Shown: positions 42,616 to 50,426 of the stretch, piece after piece
How the letters are laid out: the number at the start of each line of letters is the position of its first letter
Position numbering within the stretch: the first letter of the stretch is position 1
Source of the DNA: Undibacter mobilis
Lineage (GTDB): Bacteria; Pseudomonadota; Alphaproteobacteria; Rhizobiales; Xanthobacteraceae
DNA: 64,000 bases
Reading direction: 5' to 3'
Assembly (NCBI RefSeq): GCF_003367195.1
Contig: NZ_QRGO01000001.1
Span: 372,001 to 436,000, forward strand
Program-made: the position numbers and the translations under genes
The notes under the pieces: model-generated
Database searches by the model: none
Seen by the model: the letters and a program-made list of their open reading frames with translations, nothing else
Told to the model about the DNA's origin: nothing

Positions 42616-43626
42616 TTACAGCGTCAGCACCCGCGCATCGCCCTGCTCGGTGCCCATCGCAAGCACCTGCCCCTCCGGGCTCCAGCCGAGCGCGCTGACG
42701 GGCTGGCCATCGGCCTCGCGCGCGAGAATGAGCGCGCCGTCTTCGAGACGCACCATCAGGACCGTGCCATCGGCAAAGCCGGCCGCACAAACCGGCTGCT
42801 TCGGATGGCAAGCAACGCGGGTGCAGCGCGACGGCGATTGCGCGAACATGGTCGGCTGCTTGCCCATCGGGCCATCCTTGCCGTCGAAGGGCCAGAGAAT
42901 GAGTTGCTCGGAGCCGGACGTCGCCAGGAGGCCGCCGTCATGCGTCCACGACACCGAGCGCACGCGCGCCGAATAGCCCGACATGCGCATGTGCTTGGCG
43001 TCGACGAGGCGCCAGCCGTGCAAGGTCGGCTCCTGCATGGTGGTGATGAGGAAGCGGCCGTCGGGGCTCAGCGTGACGCCGAGATGCGAGCCCTTCCACT
43101 CCAGCGCTTCCGGCTTGGCGCCCGCCGCGTTGGGAAACCACAGCGCTACCCCATTGTAGTGCGCGACCGCGAGGCGGAAGCCCTTGGGAAAGAAGGCGAG
43201 CCCACCGACGGTCGAGGCCGCCTGGAATTCGCGCAGTTCGCCCTTACCGGTCTTCACGTGCGCGATCTTGCCGGTGGACCACGCCACCGCGCCATCGGGT
43301 CCCAGCGCGACCTGATCGATCCAGCGCTTGCGCTCGTCGCTCGCCAGCACCTCGGTGTTGCCGTCGCGATCCGTCGCAACAAGTTTGCCGTCATCGCCGC
43401 CGGTGACGATGCGCAACGGGTCCGCGACGCTGGTCAGAATGCCGCCGTCATGCACGGCGACGCGCGTGCGCTTTTCGGCGGGCGCGAACAGCAGCGCCTC
43501 CTCGCCGAGCACAAAGACCGGCGTCTGGCGCAGGAAGTGCACGCCGATGATGGTCGAACCTTCGGCTTCGGAAACGATCCGCGCGCGGTCAGCAAGCGTG
43601 AGCATGGTGGAGGGAGGGTTGGTCAT
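42616..43626 (-). CDS. WD40-repeat beta-propeller protein
   Basis: The 336-residue soluble protein has several WD40-like blades, such as GGILTSVADPLRIVTGGDDG, VTLSPDGRFLITTMQEPTLHGW, VRSVSWTHDGGLLATSGSEQ followed by LILWPFDG, and GWSPEGQVLAMGTEQGDARV. There is no signal peptide, so it is likely cytoplasmic. It lies downstream of the CobW GTPase gene on the same strand with a palindromic element between. A WD40 protein next to CobW recurs in alphaproteobacteria as I recall; a joint role in metal homeostasis is inference. The start is the ATG at 43626, next to the repeat. Confidence 0.8.
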   Translation of the reverse strand: MTNPPSTMLTLADRARIVSEAEGSTIIGVHFLRQTPVFVLGEEALLFAPAEKRTRVAVHDGGILTSVADPLRIVTGGDDGKLVATDRDGNTEVLASDERKRWIDQVALGPDGAVAWSTGKIAHVKTGKGELREFQAASTVGGLAFFPKGFRLAVAHYNGVALWFPNAAGAKPEALEWKGSHLGVTLSPDGRFLITTMQEPTLHGWRLVDAKHMRMSGYSARVRSVSWTHDGGLLATSGSEQLILWPFDGKDGPMGKQPTMFAQSPSRCTRVACHPKQPVCAAGFADGTVLMVRLEDGALILAREADGQPVSALGWSPEGQVLAMGTEQGDARVLTL

Positions 43627-43633
43627 TTTTTCC

Positions 43634-43735
43634 GTCATTCCGGGGCGCCACGAAGTGGCGAGCCCGGAATCCATAGTCACAGACAGGGGTTATGGATTCC
43701 GGGTTCGCGGTCTAACGACCGCGCCCCGGAATGAC
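43634..43735. repeat. GTCATTCCGG-type palindromic intergenic element, long copy
   Basis: Outer arms GTCATTCCGG and CCGGAATGAC, with the inner pair CCGGAATCCAT and ATGGATTCCGG. The core GGGTTATGGATTCCGGG is almost the same as in the copy at 31665. It lies directly between the CobW stop and the WD40 start, 7 bases from the latter, where it could affect translation. Confidence 0.88.
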
Positions 43736-43743
43736 CAGCAATT

Positions 43744-44802
43744 TTACGCCACGCAGCTCTCGAAACCCTTGCGGATCTTCTCTTCCGGCAAATGACGGCC
43801 GATGAAGACGGCGCGGCTGATGCGCTGCTCCCCATCCTTCCATTTGCGCTGGTGATCGCCATCCAGGATCATGTGGACGCCCTGAAACACGAAGCGCTCC
43901 TCATCGTCCTTGAACGACAGGATGCCCTTGCAGCGCAGGATGTCCTTGCCGTCGGTCTGCACCAATTCCTGAATCCACGGGAAGAACTTGTCCGGGTTGA
44001 GCGGCTTGTCCGATGACAGCGCGATCGATTGCATCTCTTCGTCGTGATAGTGCTTCAGCCCACCATGATGGTGATGATGGCCGTGGCCATGATCGTGGTG
44101 GTGATGATCATGATCGTGGTCGTGATCGTCGGCCTCGAGGAAGGCCGGCTCGATCTCGAGGATGCGGTCGAGGTCGAAGGCGTTGCGGCCGAGCACATCC
44201 TTGATATTCACCTGGGCGCGCTCGGTCCGATGCAGCGTGGCATAAGGATTGATGCCGCGAATGCGCGCCTCGACTTCGTCCAGTTCGGCCGGCGTCACGA
44301 GATCGGTCTTGTTGAGCACGATTACGTCGGCAAAGGCGATCTGGTTCTTGGCTTCCGGCGCATCCTTGAGGCGGTCCTTGAGCCACTTGGCATCGGCCAC
44401 CGTGACCACGGCGTCGAGCTTGGTCTTGGCGCCGATATTCTCGTCCATGAAAAAGGTCTGGGCGACCGGCGCCGGATCGGCGAGGCCGGTGGTTTCGACG
44501 ATGATGGCGTCGAATTTGCCCTTGCGGCGCATCAAGCCGTCGATGATGCGGACGAGGTCGCCGCGCACCGTGCAACAGATGCAGCCATTGTTCATCTCGA
44601 AGACTTCCTCGTCGGCGTCCACCACGAGGTCGTTGTCGATGCCGATCTCGCCGAACTCGTTGACGATGACGGCGAACTTCTGGCCGTGCGGCTCGGTCAG
44701 AATGCGGTTCAGCAGCGTGGTCTTGCCGGCGCCGAGATAGCCGGTGAGCACGGTGACAGGGATCTTGCCGGCCGGCGTGGCCGCGGAATTGGCGTCGGTC
44801 AT
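43744..44802 (-). CDS. CobW/COG0523-family GTPase metallochaperone with His-rich insert
   Basis: The 352-residue GTPase has Walker [19 protein letters not shown] near residue 20-35, the [11 protein letters not shown] metal site (CxCC at about residues 74-77), [17 protein letters not shown], and [13 protein letters not shown] (NKxD). A long His/Asp insert ([20 protein letters not shown] region, about residues 225-250) precedes the CobW C-terminal domain, [22 protein letters not shown]0523 proteins deliver zinc or other metals to client enzymes, often under zinc limitation. Here the gene is not adjacent to the znu operon 7 kb away, and no Zur box was seen upstream. The ATG at 44802 was chosen over a much longer in-frame extension. 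Confidence 0.9.
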   Translation of the reverse strand: MTDANSAATPAGKIPVTVLTGYLGAGKTTLLNRILTEPHGQKFAVIVNEFGEIGIDNDLVVDADEEVFEMNNGCICCTVRGDLVRIIDGLMRRKGKFDAIIVETTGLADPAPVAQTFFMDENIGAKTKLDAVVTVADAKWLKDRLKDAPEAKNQIAFADVIVLNKTDLVTPAELDEVEARIRGINPYATLHRTERAQVNIKDVLGRNAFDLDRILEIEPAFLEADDHDHDHDHHHHDHGHGHHHHHGGLKHYHDEEMQSIALSSDKPLNPDKFFPWIQELVQTDGKDILRCKGILSFKDDEERFVFQGVHMILDGDHQRKWKDGEQRISRAVFIGRHLPEEKIRKGFESCVA

Positions 44803-44881
44803 GAGAAATGAGCTCCTTAGGGCGCACATATAAGGGCTCGCCGCCGGAGGTGCAAAAGCCCTCTTTAGGAGCTGAAATACA

Positions 44882-44907
44882 AAAAGGCCGCCCGAAGGCG
44901 GCCTTTT
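44882..44907. terminator. Intrinsic terminator after the glycine-zipper lipoprotein gene
   Basis: AAAAGGCCGCC (44882-44892) and GGCGGCCTTTT (44897-44907) form a perfect 11-bp stem around CGAA. It lies 28 bases beyond the lipoprotein stop (minus strand) and just upstream of the CobW start region, so it separates these two transcripts. Confidence 0.88.
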
Positions 44908-44935
44908 AGTCCGTCGAAACGACGGAATATCCGGC

Positions 44936-45205
44936 TTAGCGGCAGCGCACGTAGTGACGGCGGCCGTAACGGTCGTGGTAGTAGCAACGGCCCGGACGGG
45001 TCGCGTCCGCAATGATCGCACCGGCAGCAGCACCGACGAGACCACCGGCGACCGCACCGCCGACCGAATTCGTGGCCAGACCGCCGATCAGGGCGCCACC
45101 GCCGCCGCCGATGAGGGCGCCGCCGGCCATACGATCCTGCCGCGCGGTTTCGCAACCACCGAGTGCGAGGGCCAGGGCACTCACAACCAATACCTTCTTG
45201 AGCAT
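44936..45205 (-). CDS. Small glycine-zipper lipoprotein (17-kDa-antigen-like)
   Basis: The 89-residue precursor has a lipoprotein signal peptide ([19 protein letters not shown], lipobox LGGC) and a glycine-zipper domain, [23 protein letters not shown] and [16 protein letters not shown] short charged tail, [19 protein letters not shown], ends the protein. Such small outer-membrane lipoproteins may insert into or curve membranes; function is unknown. GGGAGAAAAG precedes the ATG. A strong terminator follows, so the gene is likely monocistronic. Confidence 0.87.
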   Translation of the reverse strand: MLKKVLVVSALALALGGCETARQDRMAGGALIGGGGGALIGGLATNSVGGAVAGGLVGAAAGAIIADATRPGRCYYHDRYGRRHYVRCR

Positions 45206-45425
45206 GTTCTTTTCTCCCGGGATGTCCAATTGACGTACAAATCGTAACAGGCTGTCAGGATGACATTATGGCCCGCCCCGGTAATGCCCGAAAGCGTCCT
45301 AAGGTTCCGACCGGCCGTGCGCCGAACAGACGTCATACCGGCCGCTGATTAACGGATTTTGGCGTTAAATGCGAAGTTTGGACGGTATCAAACCACCCGC
45401 TGGCGCCGGAAGCCACAAGACTTCC

Positions 45426-46064
45426 CTACCAGCGTAGCAGAACGCGGCCCAGCAGCGCGCCAGCAATGGTCACGCCTGCGATGGCGATCGGATACCAGAC
45501 AGCAACGAACAGCGGCGAATCGTCGGGACAATGGGTGGCGTAGAGCATAGCCGCCAGTCCGCTGGCGGCGAGACCGGCTACCGCACCCGCAACGGCGCCC
45601 GAGGCCGGCGCGCCGCGCCTGAGCACGACCATGAACGCCGCCAGGAGCGGCAGTGACATCAGCGGAATGGCGGTCAGGCAAACGCGCGAATTGGTACCCA
45701 CCAGCCTGACGAGCCACTGGTTCGAGGGAACGGCGAGCAGCTCGGCAACAACCGTGACAAGCAACAGCGCCGGCGCCGCGGCAAGCGCCACGGTGCGCCA
45801 TCCCCGCGCCGGCACCGGCCGGCCGATCTGCAGGACAAGAGCAAAGGCTGTCGCCGCCAGCAGGATCACTTCGACGATCTTGATGTCGAAACGCACCGTG
45901 GCCACCGCCCGGGCAATGTCGGCACGCGGACCGAGCACCAGCAGAAATCCGGCGGCGGACAGCACAAGGCCGACACCAAGCGCCCAGGCGAACTGAGCGC
46001 CCAGCGGTGATTGGGCCGTCGCGCGATCGGCCACCAAAGCCTGAACCAGATCGTCCGTCCGCAT
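45426..46064 (-). CDS. nrsF: NrsF/DUF1109 membrane anti-sigma factor
   Basis: The 212-residue protein has an N-terminal cytoplasmic stretch (MRTDDLVQALVADRATAQSP) followed by six membrane helices, the DUF1109/NrsF pattern of anti-ECF-sigma factors; for example LVLSAAGFLLVLGP and VAVWYPIAIAGVTIAGALLG. Two Cys are visible (RVCLTAIPL and THCPDD), matching the redox/metal-sensing Cys that NrsF proteins use. It is one base after the sigma factor stop and should hold that sigma at the membrane until released by metal stress. Confidence 0.88.
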   Translation of the reverse strand: MRTDDLVQALVADRATAQSPLGAQFAWALGVGLVLSAAGFLLVLGPRADIARAVATVRFDIKIVEVILLAATAFALVLQIGRPVPARGWRTVALAAAPALLLVTVVAELLAVPSNQWLVRLVGTNSRVCLTAIPLMSLPLLAAFMVVLRRGAPASGAVAGAVAGLAASGLAAMLYATHCPDDSPLFVAVWYPIAIAGVTIAGALLGRVLLRW

Positions 46065-46065
46065 C

Positions 46066-46605
46066 TCAGTCCTGTCCCAGTTGTCTTGCCAGCGCCGCCA
46101 AGCCGCGATGCAACGCGACCCGGACGGCGCCCGCCGTCATCTTTAGCCGTTCCGCAGCCTCGCCGATCGAATGGCCTTCAACCGCAATCGCTTGCACCAC
46201 CGTGCGCTGACCGGTCGGCAGCTTCGCCAGATGGCGCTCGACCTCGCCCGGCGAGGCCGACGGCTCCGGCGCCTCGGCCGCGAGCGTCTCGGAAAACTCG
46301 TCGATCGACAGATCGAACTTGCCGGTGCGCCGGCGCAACACATCGACAACCTTGTAGCGGGCGATGGCATGCACCCACGGCTCGATGGGACGTTCACTGT
46401 CCCAGGTATGCCGCTTCAGATGCACGGCCAGCAGCACCTCCTGAACCACATCCTCCACATCGGCAGCGGACCGCCCCGCGCGCAAAAGATGACGGCGGAT
46501 CGGCGCGCGCAAAGCAGCCGCTATGGCCCGCAGCAGACGCTCGTAAGCCTCCGCATCGCCGGTATTGGCGGCGCGCATCAGGTCTGACCAGCCGGCGTCG
46601 CTCAA
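46066..46605 (-). CDS. sigF: ECF sigma factor (SigF-like, paired with NrsF)
   Basis: The 179-residue protein has sigma region 2 (AEAYERLLRAIAAALR, then DVEDVVQEVLLAVHLKRHTW and IEPWVHAIARYKVVDVLRRR) and region 4 (PTGQRTVVQAIAVEGHSIGE, then AAERLKMTAGAVRVALHRGL). The TTG at 46605 is chosen because AAGGAG lies 5 bases upstream and an ECF promoter lies just before it (46625-46649), so any start further up would precede the transcript. Its promoter resembles the one before the divergent bufferin operon, suggesting autoregulation and control of that operon. It is followed at once by the anti-sigma gene. Confidence 0.9.
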   Translation of the reverse strand: MSDAGWSDLMRAANTGDAEAYERLLRAIAAALRAPIRRHLLRAGRSAADVEDVVQEVLLAVHLKRHTWDSERPIEPWVHAIARYKVVDVLRRRTGKFDLSIDEFSETLAAEAPEPSASPGEVERHLAKLPTGQRTVVQAIAVEGHSIGEAAERLKMTAGAVRVALHRGLAALARQLGQD

Positions 46606-46624
46606 ACCCGCTCCTTCATCGTCA

Positions 46625-46649
46625 TTCGTAGGTTTCTGGCGTTTGTTAC
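46625..46649 (-). promoter_or_regulatory. Putative ECF-sigma promoter of sigF-nrsF
   Basis: Read on the minus strand: GTAACA at 46649-46644, 15 bases, then CGAA at 46628-46625. It matches the GTAAC...CGAA pattern recalled for Caulobacter SigF promoters, with one base less spacing than the bufA promoter. It lies about 20 bases before the TTG start of the sigma gene. Confidence 0.65.
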
Positions 46650-46704
46650 ACGCCACATCGAAAAATTCGCATTCATAGCCGCCCAACACAAAAACGTGAG
46701 CGAT

Positions 46705-46730
46705 GTAACGCCGGGGGTCCTGGCCGCGAA
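46705..46730 (+). promoter_or_regulatory. Putative ECF-sigma promoter of the bufferin operon
   Basis: GTAACG at 46705-46710, 16 bases, then CGAA at 46727-46730, about 70 bases before the bufA ATG. The hexamer, spacing and CGAA box correspond to the GTAACC-N16-CGAA motif I recall for SigF of Caulobacter. A sister copy drives the divergent sigF gene. Confidence 0.75.
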
Positions 46731-46798
46731 AGACGGGAAGTGAGCCGGGACACCTCCCGCGCCGCGATTCGTAAACGCCTCACAGGAAGGACCATCTT

Positions 46799-47089
46799 AT
46801 GACAAAGAATGCCATCGCCGCCACGACGCTCGCTGGTTCGCTGGCCGCCGCCTTCGCGATGATCTCGGTCGCTTCGGCTGCGCCGGCCCCCGCCCAACCG
46901 AACGCCGACAAATGCTACGGCGTCTCGCTCGCCGGCAAGAACGACTGCGCCGCCGGCCCCGGCACCACCTGCGCCGGCACCTCCAAGGTCGACTATCAGG
47001 GCAATGCCTGGAAGTACGTCGCCAAGGGCACCTGCGCCGCGATGAAGACGCCGAAGGGCATGGGCTCGCTCATGCCGATCAAGAGCTGA
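46799..47089 (+). CDS. bufA: Bufferin precursor peptide (BufA, DUF2282 family)
   Basis: The 96-residue protein has a Sec signal peptide ([20 protein letters not shown], cleavage after ASA near residue 27) and a short Cys-rich mature part with Cys at 39, 50, 58 and 79: [36 protein letters not shown]. This is the DUF2282 pattern of bufferins, periplasmic copper-binding RiPPs whose Cys are modified to thiooxazoles by a DUF692 enzyme. AGGAAGG precedes the ATG. An ECF promoter lies upstream. It heads the bufABC-doxX operon and is separated from bufB by a stem-loop. Confidence 0.93.
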   Translation: MTKNAIAATTLAGSLAAAFAMISVASAAPAPAQPNADKCYGVSLAGKNDCAAGPGTTCAGTSKVDYQGNAWKYVAKGTCAAMKTPKGMGSLMPIKS

Positions 47090-47098
47090 TCGGCCAAC

Positions 47099-47126
47099 GG
47101 GAGGCGCGTCTCCCCGCGCGCCTCCC
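47099..47126 (+). other. Stem-loop between bufA and bufB
   Basis: GGGAGGCGCG (47099-47108) pairs with CGCGCCTCCC (47117-47126), a perfect 10-bp stem with an 8-base loop. It lies 10 bases after the bufA stop. No U tract follows, so it is more likely a stabiliser or partial attenuator that leaves the precursor mRNA more abundant than the enzyme mRNA. Confidence 0.7.
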
Positions 47127-47153
47127 GCCTCATCATCCCAAGCGAGATCCGCC

Positions 47154-48011
47154 ATGCCCAGCGCTTCCTCTCTCCCCGCCTCCGCCGGCGTCGGCTTCAA
47201 GCCGCAACACTTCGCCGACATACTGGCCGGCGACGCACCGATTGGATTCATCGAAGTCCACGCCGAGAACTACATGGGCGATGGCGGGCCGCCGCATGCG
47301 CAACTCAACACACTGAGTGAACACTTTGCACTTTCGGTGCACGGCGTCGGGCTATCGATCGGCGGCGACGGTCCGCTCGACCCCGCGCATCTCACACGGC
47401 TCAAGACCTTGTGCGACCGGCATCAGCCGCAGAGCTTCTCCGAGCATCTGGCCTGGTCGTCGCACGGCGAGTTTTTCTACAACGACCTGCTGCCGCTGCC
47501 CTACACGGAAGCGACGCTGGCGCGCGTCTGCGAGCATATCGATAGAGTGCAGAGCGCACTCGGCCGCGAAATGCTCCTGGAAAATCCATCGACCTACGTC
47601 ACCTTCACCGACAGCACGATCCCGGAAACAGAATTTCTCGACGTCGTGGCGCGGCGCACCGGTTGCGGCCTGTTGCTCGACGTCAACAATGTCTTCGTCA
47701 GCGCCACAAATCACGGCACCGATCCAGCGGCCTATCTCGCCGCGTTTCCGCTCAGCCGCGTGAAGGAGATCCATCTCGGCGGTCATGACGCACAGAGCGA
47801 CGACGCCGGCGCGCCGCTCCTCATCGACGCGCATGGCACGGCGGTCGCCGATCCGGTCTGGACCCTTTATGAGGCCGTCATCGCCCGCACCGGCCCCGTC
47901 GCAACCTTGATCGAATGGGACAACGACGTGCCGGCCTGGCCGGTGCTGGCAGACGAGGCACGCGCCGCCTCGCGCATTCTCGCACGCGCCGCGGCGCAGG
48001 AGGCGGCGTGA
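47154..48011 (+). CDS. bufB: Bufferin-modifying multinuclear non-heme iron oxidative enzyme (BufB, DUF692/MNIO)
   Basis: The 285-residue TIM-barrel enzyme has DUF692 motifs: [92 protein letters not shown] and [13 protein letters not shown]. The repeated His, Asp, Asn and Glu residues are the iron ligands of MNIO enzymes. By analogy with the known system it would oxidise Cys in BufA. BufC is its expected partner. Its stop (TGA) shares a base with the bufC ATG. Confidence 0.93.
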   Translation: MPSASSLPASAGVGFKPQHFADILAGDAPIGFIEVHAENYMGDGGPPHAQLNTLSEHFALSVHGVGLSIGGDGPLDPAHLTRLKTLCDRHQPQSFSEHLAWSSHGEFFYNDLLPLPYTEATLARVCEHIDRVQSALGREMLLENPSTYVTFTDSTIPETEFLDVVARRTGCGLLLDVNNVFVSATNHGTDPAAYLAAFPLSRVKEIHLGGHDAQSDDAGAPLLIDAHGTAVADPVWTLYEAVIARTGPVATLIEWDNDVPAWPVLADEARAASRILARAAAQEAA

Positions 48012-48805
48012 TGACCGATACCTTCCAGACAGTTCAGGCACAGTTCGCCGGCGCACTGATCGATGCCGAGCGTGCGGTGCCGCCTGCCGTATCGTCGCAT
48101 ACCGCGCGCACGCCACAGAAGCGGTTCGCGGTCTACCGCAACAACGTTATCGTTGGTCTCAGCGAAGCCCTGCGCACGCAGTTTCCGGCAACAGAGCGGA
48201 TCGTCGGCCGGGAATTCTTCGCGGCTCTGGCGCGCGTCTATATCGCCAGCGAACCGCCGCGTTCGCCGGTCATGATGAGCTATGGCCAACGATTTCCCGC
48301 ATTCATCGAGAGGTTCGAGCCGGCCGCAACCCTTCCCTATCTCGCCGATGTGGCGCGGCTCGAATTCGCGCGCACGCAAGCCTATCACGCCGCGGACGCA
48401 GCGCCGCTCGACGCAACCGCATGGCAGAGTATCGATGCGGATGCGCTGGGCCAAGCGCGCGTTGGGCTCCATCCATCATTGCGCATTGTGCGTTCGGCCT
48501 TTCCGGTGGTGACAATCTGGTCGATGAACGCCGGCATCATCGAGCCGGCCTCGATCGAAGACTGCGATGCAGAGGATGCCGTGATTATCCGCCCGCACAC
48601 CGACGTCGAAGTGCGCCGGCTGCCGCCCGGCGGCGCGGCGTTCCTCGACGGGCTGGCCGCCGATCTGCCGCTCGGCGCAGCGGCTGCAGCGGCGGCCGAT
48701 GCCGACGTCGCCTTTGACCTGACCGTCAATCTCGCCGGGCTGATCGGCGCCGGATTGACGATTGAGCTTCGTCCCTCCGCGCCCGTGAAAGGCACCGCAT
48801 CATGA
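48011..48805 (+). CDS. bufC: Bufferin partner protein BufC (DUF2063, putative DNA-binding-like domain)
   Basis: The 264-residue protein opens with the DUF2063 region: FQTVQAQFAGALIDAER, KRFAVYRNNVIVGLSEALRTQFP and REFFAALARVYIASEPPRSPVMMSYGQRFPAF. The N-terminal domain is labelled DNA-binding in databases, but in MNIO systems it is thought to recognise the precursor and help the enzyme. The C-terminal part (VRRLPPGGAAFLDGLAADLPL) is the paired domain. Its ATG overlaps the bufB stop by one base and its own stop overlaps doxX by 4. Confidence 0.9.
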   Translation: MTDTFQTVQAQFAGALIDAERAVPPAVSSHTARTPQKRFAVYRNNVIVGLSEALRTQFPATERIVGREFFAALARVYIASEPPRSPVMMSYGQRFPAFIERFEPAATLPYLADVARLEFARTQAYHAADAAPLDATAWQSIDADALGQARVGLHPSLRIVRSAFPVVTIWSMNAGIIEPASIEDCDAEDAVIIRPHTDVEVRRLPPGGAAFLDGLAADLPLGAAAAAAADADVAFDLTVNLAGLIGAGLTIELRPSAPVKGTAS

Positions 48806-49269
48806 GCCAGACCTTGATTGCAACTCCAAGACCCACATCGACCGCGCTGGTCAAGCGCGCCATCTCTTTGATGGAAGCCATCCCTTACTGGGTCGTCGCA
48901 TTGATAACGCGGATCGCAATTGCCGGCGTGTTCTGGCAATCCGGCCAGACCAAGGTCGACGGCTTCCATGTTACGGAAAGTGCGATTGAATTGTTTCGCA
49001 GCGAGTATCGTCTGCCGCTGATTGATCCGGCTGTGGCGGCGCATCTGGCCGCGCTCGCCGAACACCTGTTTCCGGTGCTGCTGCTCATCGGTCTCGCAAC
49101 GCGCTTCTCCGCGCTCGCGCTTCTCGGCATGACGTTGGTCATCCAGATCTTCGTATACCCGGATGCCTGGCCGACGCACGGCACCTGGGCGGCCTGCCTC
49201 CTGATGCTGATGACGCGCGGGCCGGGACTGGTGTCGCTCGACGCGCTGATTGCGCGCCGCCACCCCTAA
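48802..49269 (+). CDS. DoxX-family membrane protein of the bufferin operon
   Basis: The 155-residue protein has four hydrophobic segments (WVVALITRIAIAGVFWQSGQTK, HLFPVLLLIGLATRFSALALLG, TLVIQIFVYPDAW, and AACLLMLMTRGPGL), the DoxX pattern. It is often the last gene of bufferin operons. A link to electron supply or quinone-related redox is inference. Its ATG overlaps the bufC stop by 4 bases, so it is surely part of the operon. Confidence 0.9.
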   Translation: MSQTLIATPRPTSTALVKRAISLMEAIPYWVVALITRIAIAGVFWQSGQTKVDGFHVTESAIELFRSEYRLPLIDPAVAAHLAALAEHLFPVLLLIGLATRFSALALLGMTLVIQIFVYPDAWPTHGTWAACLLMLMTRGPGLVSLDALIARRHP

Positions 49270-49308
49270 CCCTTCGTCGCTCGGGGAGCCGATAACCGCC
49301 CAAGAAAA

Positions 49309-49330
49309 AGGCGCCGCGTCAGCGGCGCCT
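49309..49330 (-). terminator. Intrinsic terminator shared by the L,D-transpeptidase gene and the bufferin operon
   Basis: AGGCGCCGC (49309-49317) pairs with GCGGCGCCT (49322-49330) around GTCA. On the minus strand the stem is followed by TTTTTCTTG, giving a good U tract for the L,D-transpeptidase gene. It may also end the bufferin operon transcript. Confidence 0.85.
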
Positions 49331-49362
49331 CAATCCGGATCAAGACGCTCAAACAGATCGCC

Positions 49363-49983
49363 TCAGATCACTTTCACGGTCGCGCCGACCGGCACGCGCT
49401 CGTAAAGGTCGAGGATGTCCTGGTTGAACAGGCGGATGCAGCCGCTCGACACCGCGGTGCCGATGGTCTCCGGCTCGATGGTGCCGTGCAGGCGGAAATA
49501 GGTGTCCTTGCCGCCGCGGTAGAGATAGAGAGCGCGCGGACCGAGCGGGTTTTCCGGGCCGCCCTGCATGCCGCCGGCAAAGGCGCGGTAGCGCGGAATA
49601 GCCGACATCATGGACGCGGTCGGCGTCCAGTGCGGCCACTTCTCCTTGCGGCCGATGACAGCGGTGCCGCGGAAGTTCGCGCCCTCGCTGCGGCCGACAC
49701 CGACGCCGTAGCGGATCGCACGGCCGCCATCCTGCACCAGGTAAAGCCGACGCTGCCCGATATTGACGACGACGGTGCCCGGCTTTTCGTTGCCGCTCCA
49801 CGACACTTCCGTGCGCATCAGGCTCGGATCGACGTTTTCGACCGCGGAAATGGTGTGGCCACCATCGCTGACATAGCCATAGTTGGCGGTCATGCAGCCG
49901 GCGGCGAAAAGCGGCAAACCCAGGGTAAACGCGCGGCGGGAAAGGCGAACAGCGGATTCGGTCGTGATTTTCGGGCGATTCAT
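49363..49983 (-). CDS. L,D-transpeptidase (YkuD domain)
   Basis: The 206-residue precursor has a signal peptide with a Cys near its end (FTLGLPLFAAGCMTANYGYV), possibly a lipoprotein or TAT-like RRAF start. The YkuD domain follows: GTVVVNIGQRRLYLVQDGGR, FRLHGTIEPETIGTAVSSGCIRL with the catalytic Cys and HGT/SxGCxR motif, and FNQDILDLYERV. It crosslinks peptidoglycan or attaches proteins to it in the periplasm. It is convergent with the bufferin operon. Confidence 0.92.
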   Translation of the reverse strand: MNRPKITTESAVRLSRRAFTLGLPLFAAGCMTANYGYVSDGGHTISAVENVDPSLMRTEVSWSGNEKPGTVVVNIGQRRLYLVQDGGRAIRYGVGVGRSEGANFRGTAVIGRKEKWPHWTPTASMMSAIPRYRAFAGGMQGGPENPLGPRALYLYRGGKDTYFRLHGTIEPETIGTAVSSGCIRLFNQDILDLYERVPVGATVKVI

Positions 49984-50426
49984 GGGGCACTCTGATGATT
50001 TGCGCGCATATTGCTAACCATCGTCCCGCCATGCAACACGCCGAAGACGAAACCCACACCGGTGTGTCCCGAAAGTGACATCGCTTCCCGCGATTCAGCC
50101 GTTAATTCGGCAGCATCGGCGTCGTGCGGCGCTTTACCACGCCGCTTAACCAGCCCGACAGACTTTGAAACGCTTCGGCCCCGGGCCTTGGTAGTCTGTG
50201 GCCAGCCCGACAGATTAGTGATGCCGTTTGTCCGGGCCAGAGGCAGCCGGGCGGGAAACTGTCCGGCTGCCTCGCTAATTTGTGGCCCGTCCGGAGCCAT
50301 CCTGAGCCCCGTCGGCCGCACGGCCAAAGTTTAACGGCCGTTTTTCAGGTTTGTTCACTCTTGCGGCCTAGTCTCGATCAGCCACGGGCGTCGCCCGGCG
50401 CGACGTTGTATTGTGTGGGGCCGGCC
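49984..50426. other. Intergenic region with direct repeat and hairpin
   Basis: This 443-base gap holds no supported gene. It contains a 13-base direct repeat, CCAGCCCGACAGA, at 50150-50162 and 50202-50214, spaced 52 bases start to start. A 10-bp perfect stem (AGGCAGCCGG at 50241-50250, CCGGCTGCCT at 50263-50272) with a 12-base loop follows. The left part should carry the L,D-transpeptidase promoter and the right part the promoter of the small gene at 50427. The repeats could be regulator sites, but no known motif was recognised. Confidence 0.5.

Noticed and set aside
8135..43735. The repeated palindromes as a CRISPR array
   Set aside because: Copies are kilobases apart, without regular spacers, and no cas gene is present.
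43744..45057. An extended start for the CobW gene, adding 85 residues at the N-terminus
   Set aside because: The extension is low complexity, crosses a strong terminator and overlaps the lipoprotein gene; the ATG at 44802 gives the normal family N-terminus.
46066..46689. A longer sigma factor starting at 46689
   Set aside because: The ECF promoter boxes at 46625-46649 lie inside that extension, so it would not be transcribed from them.
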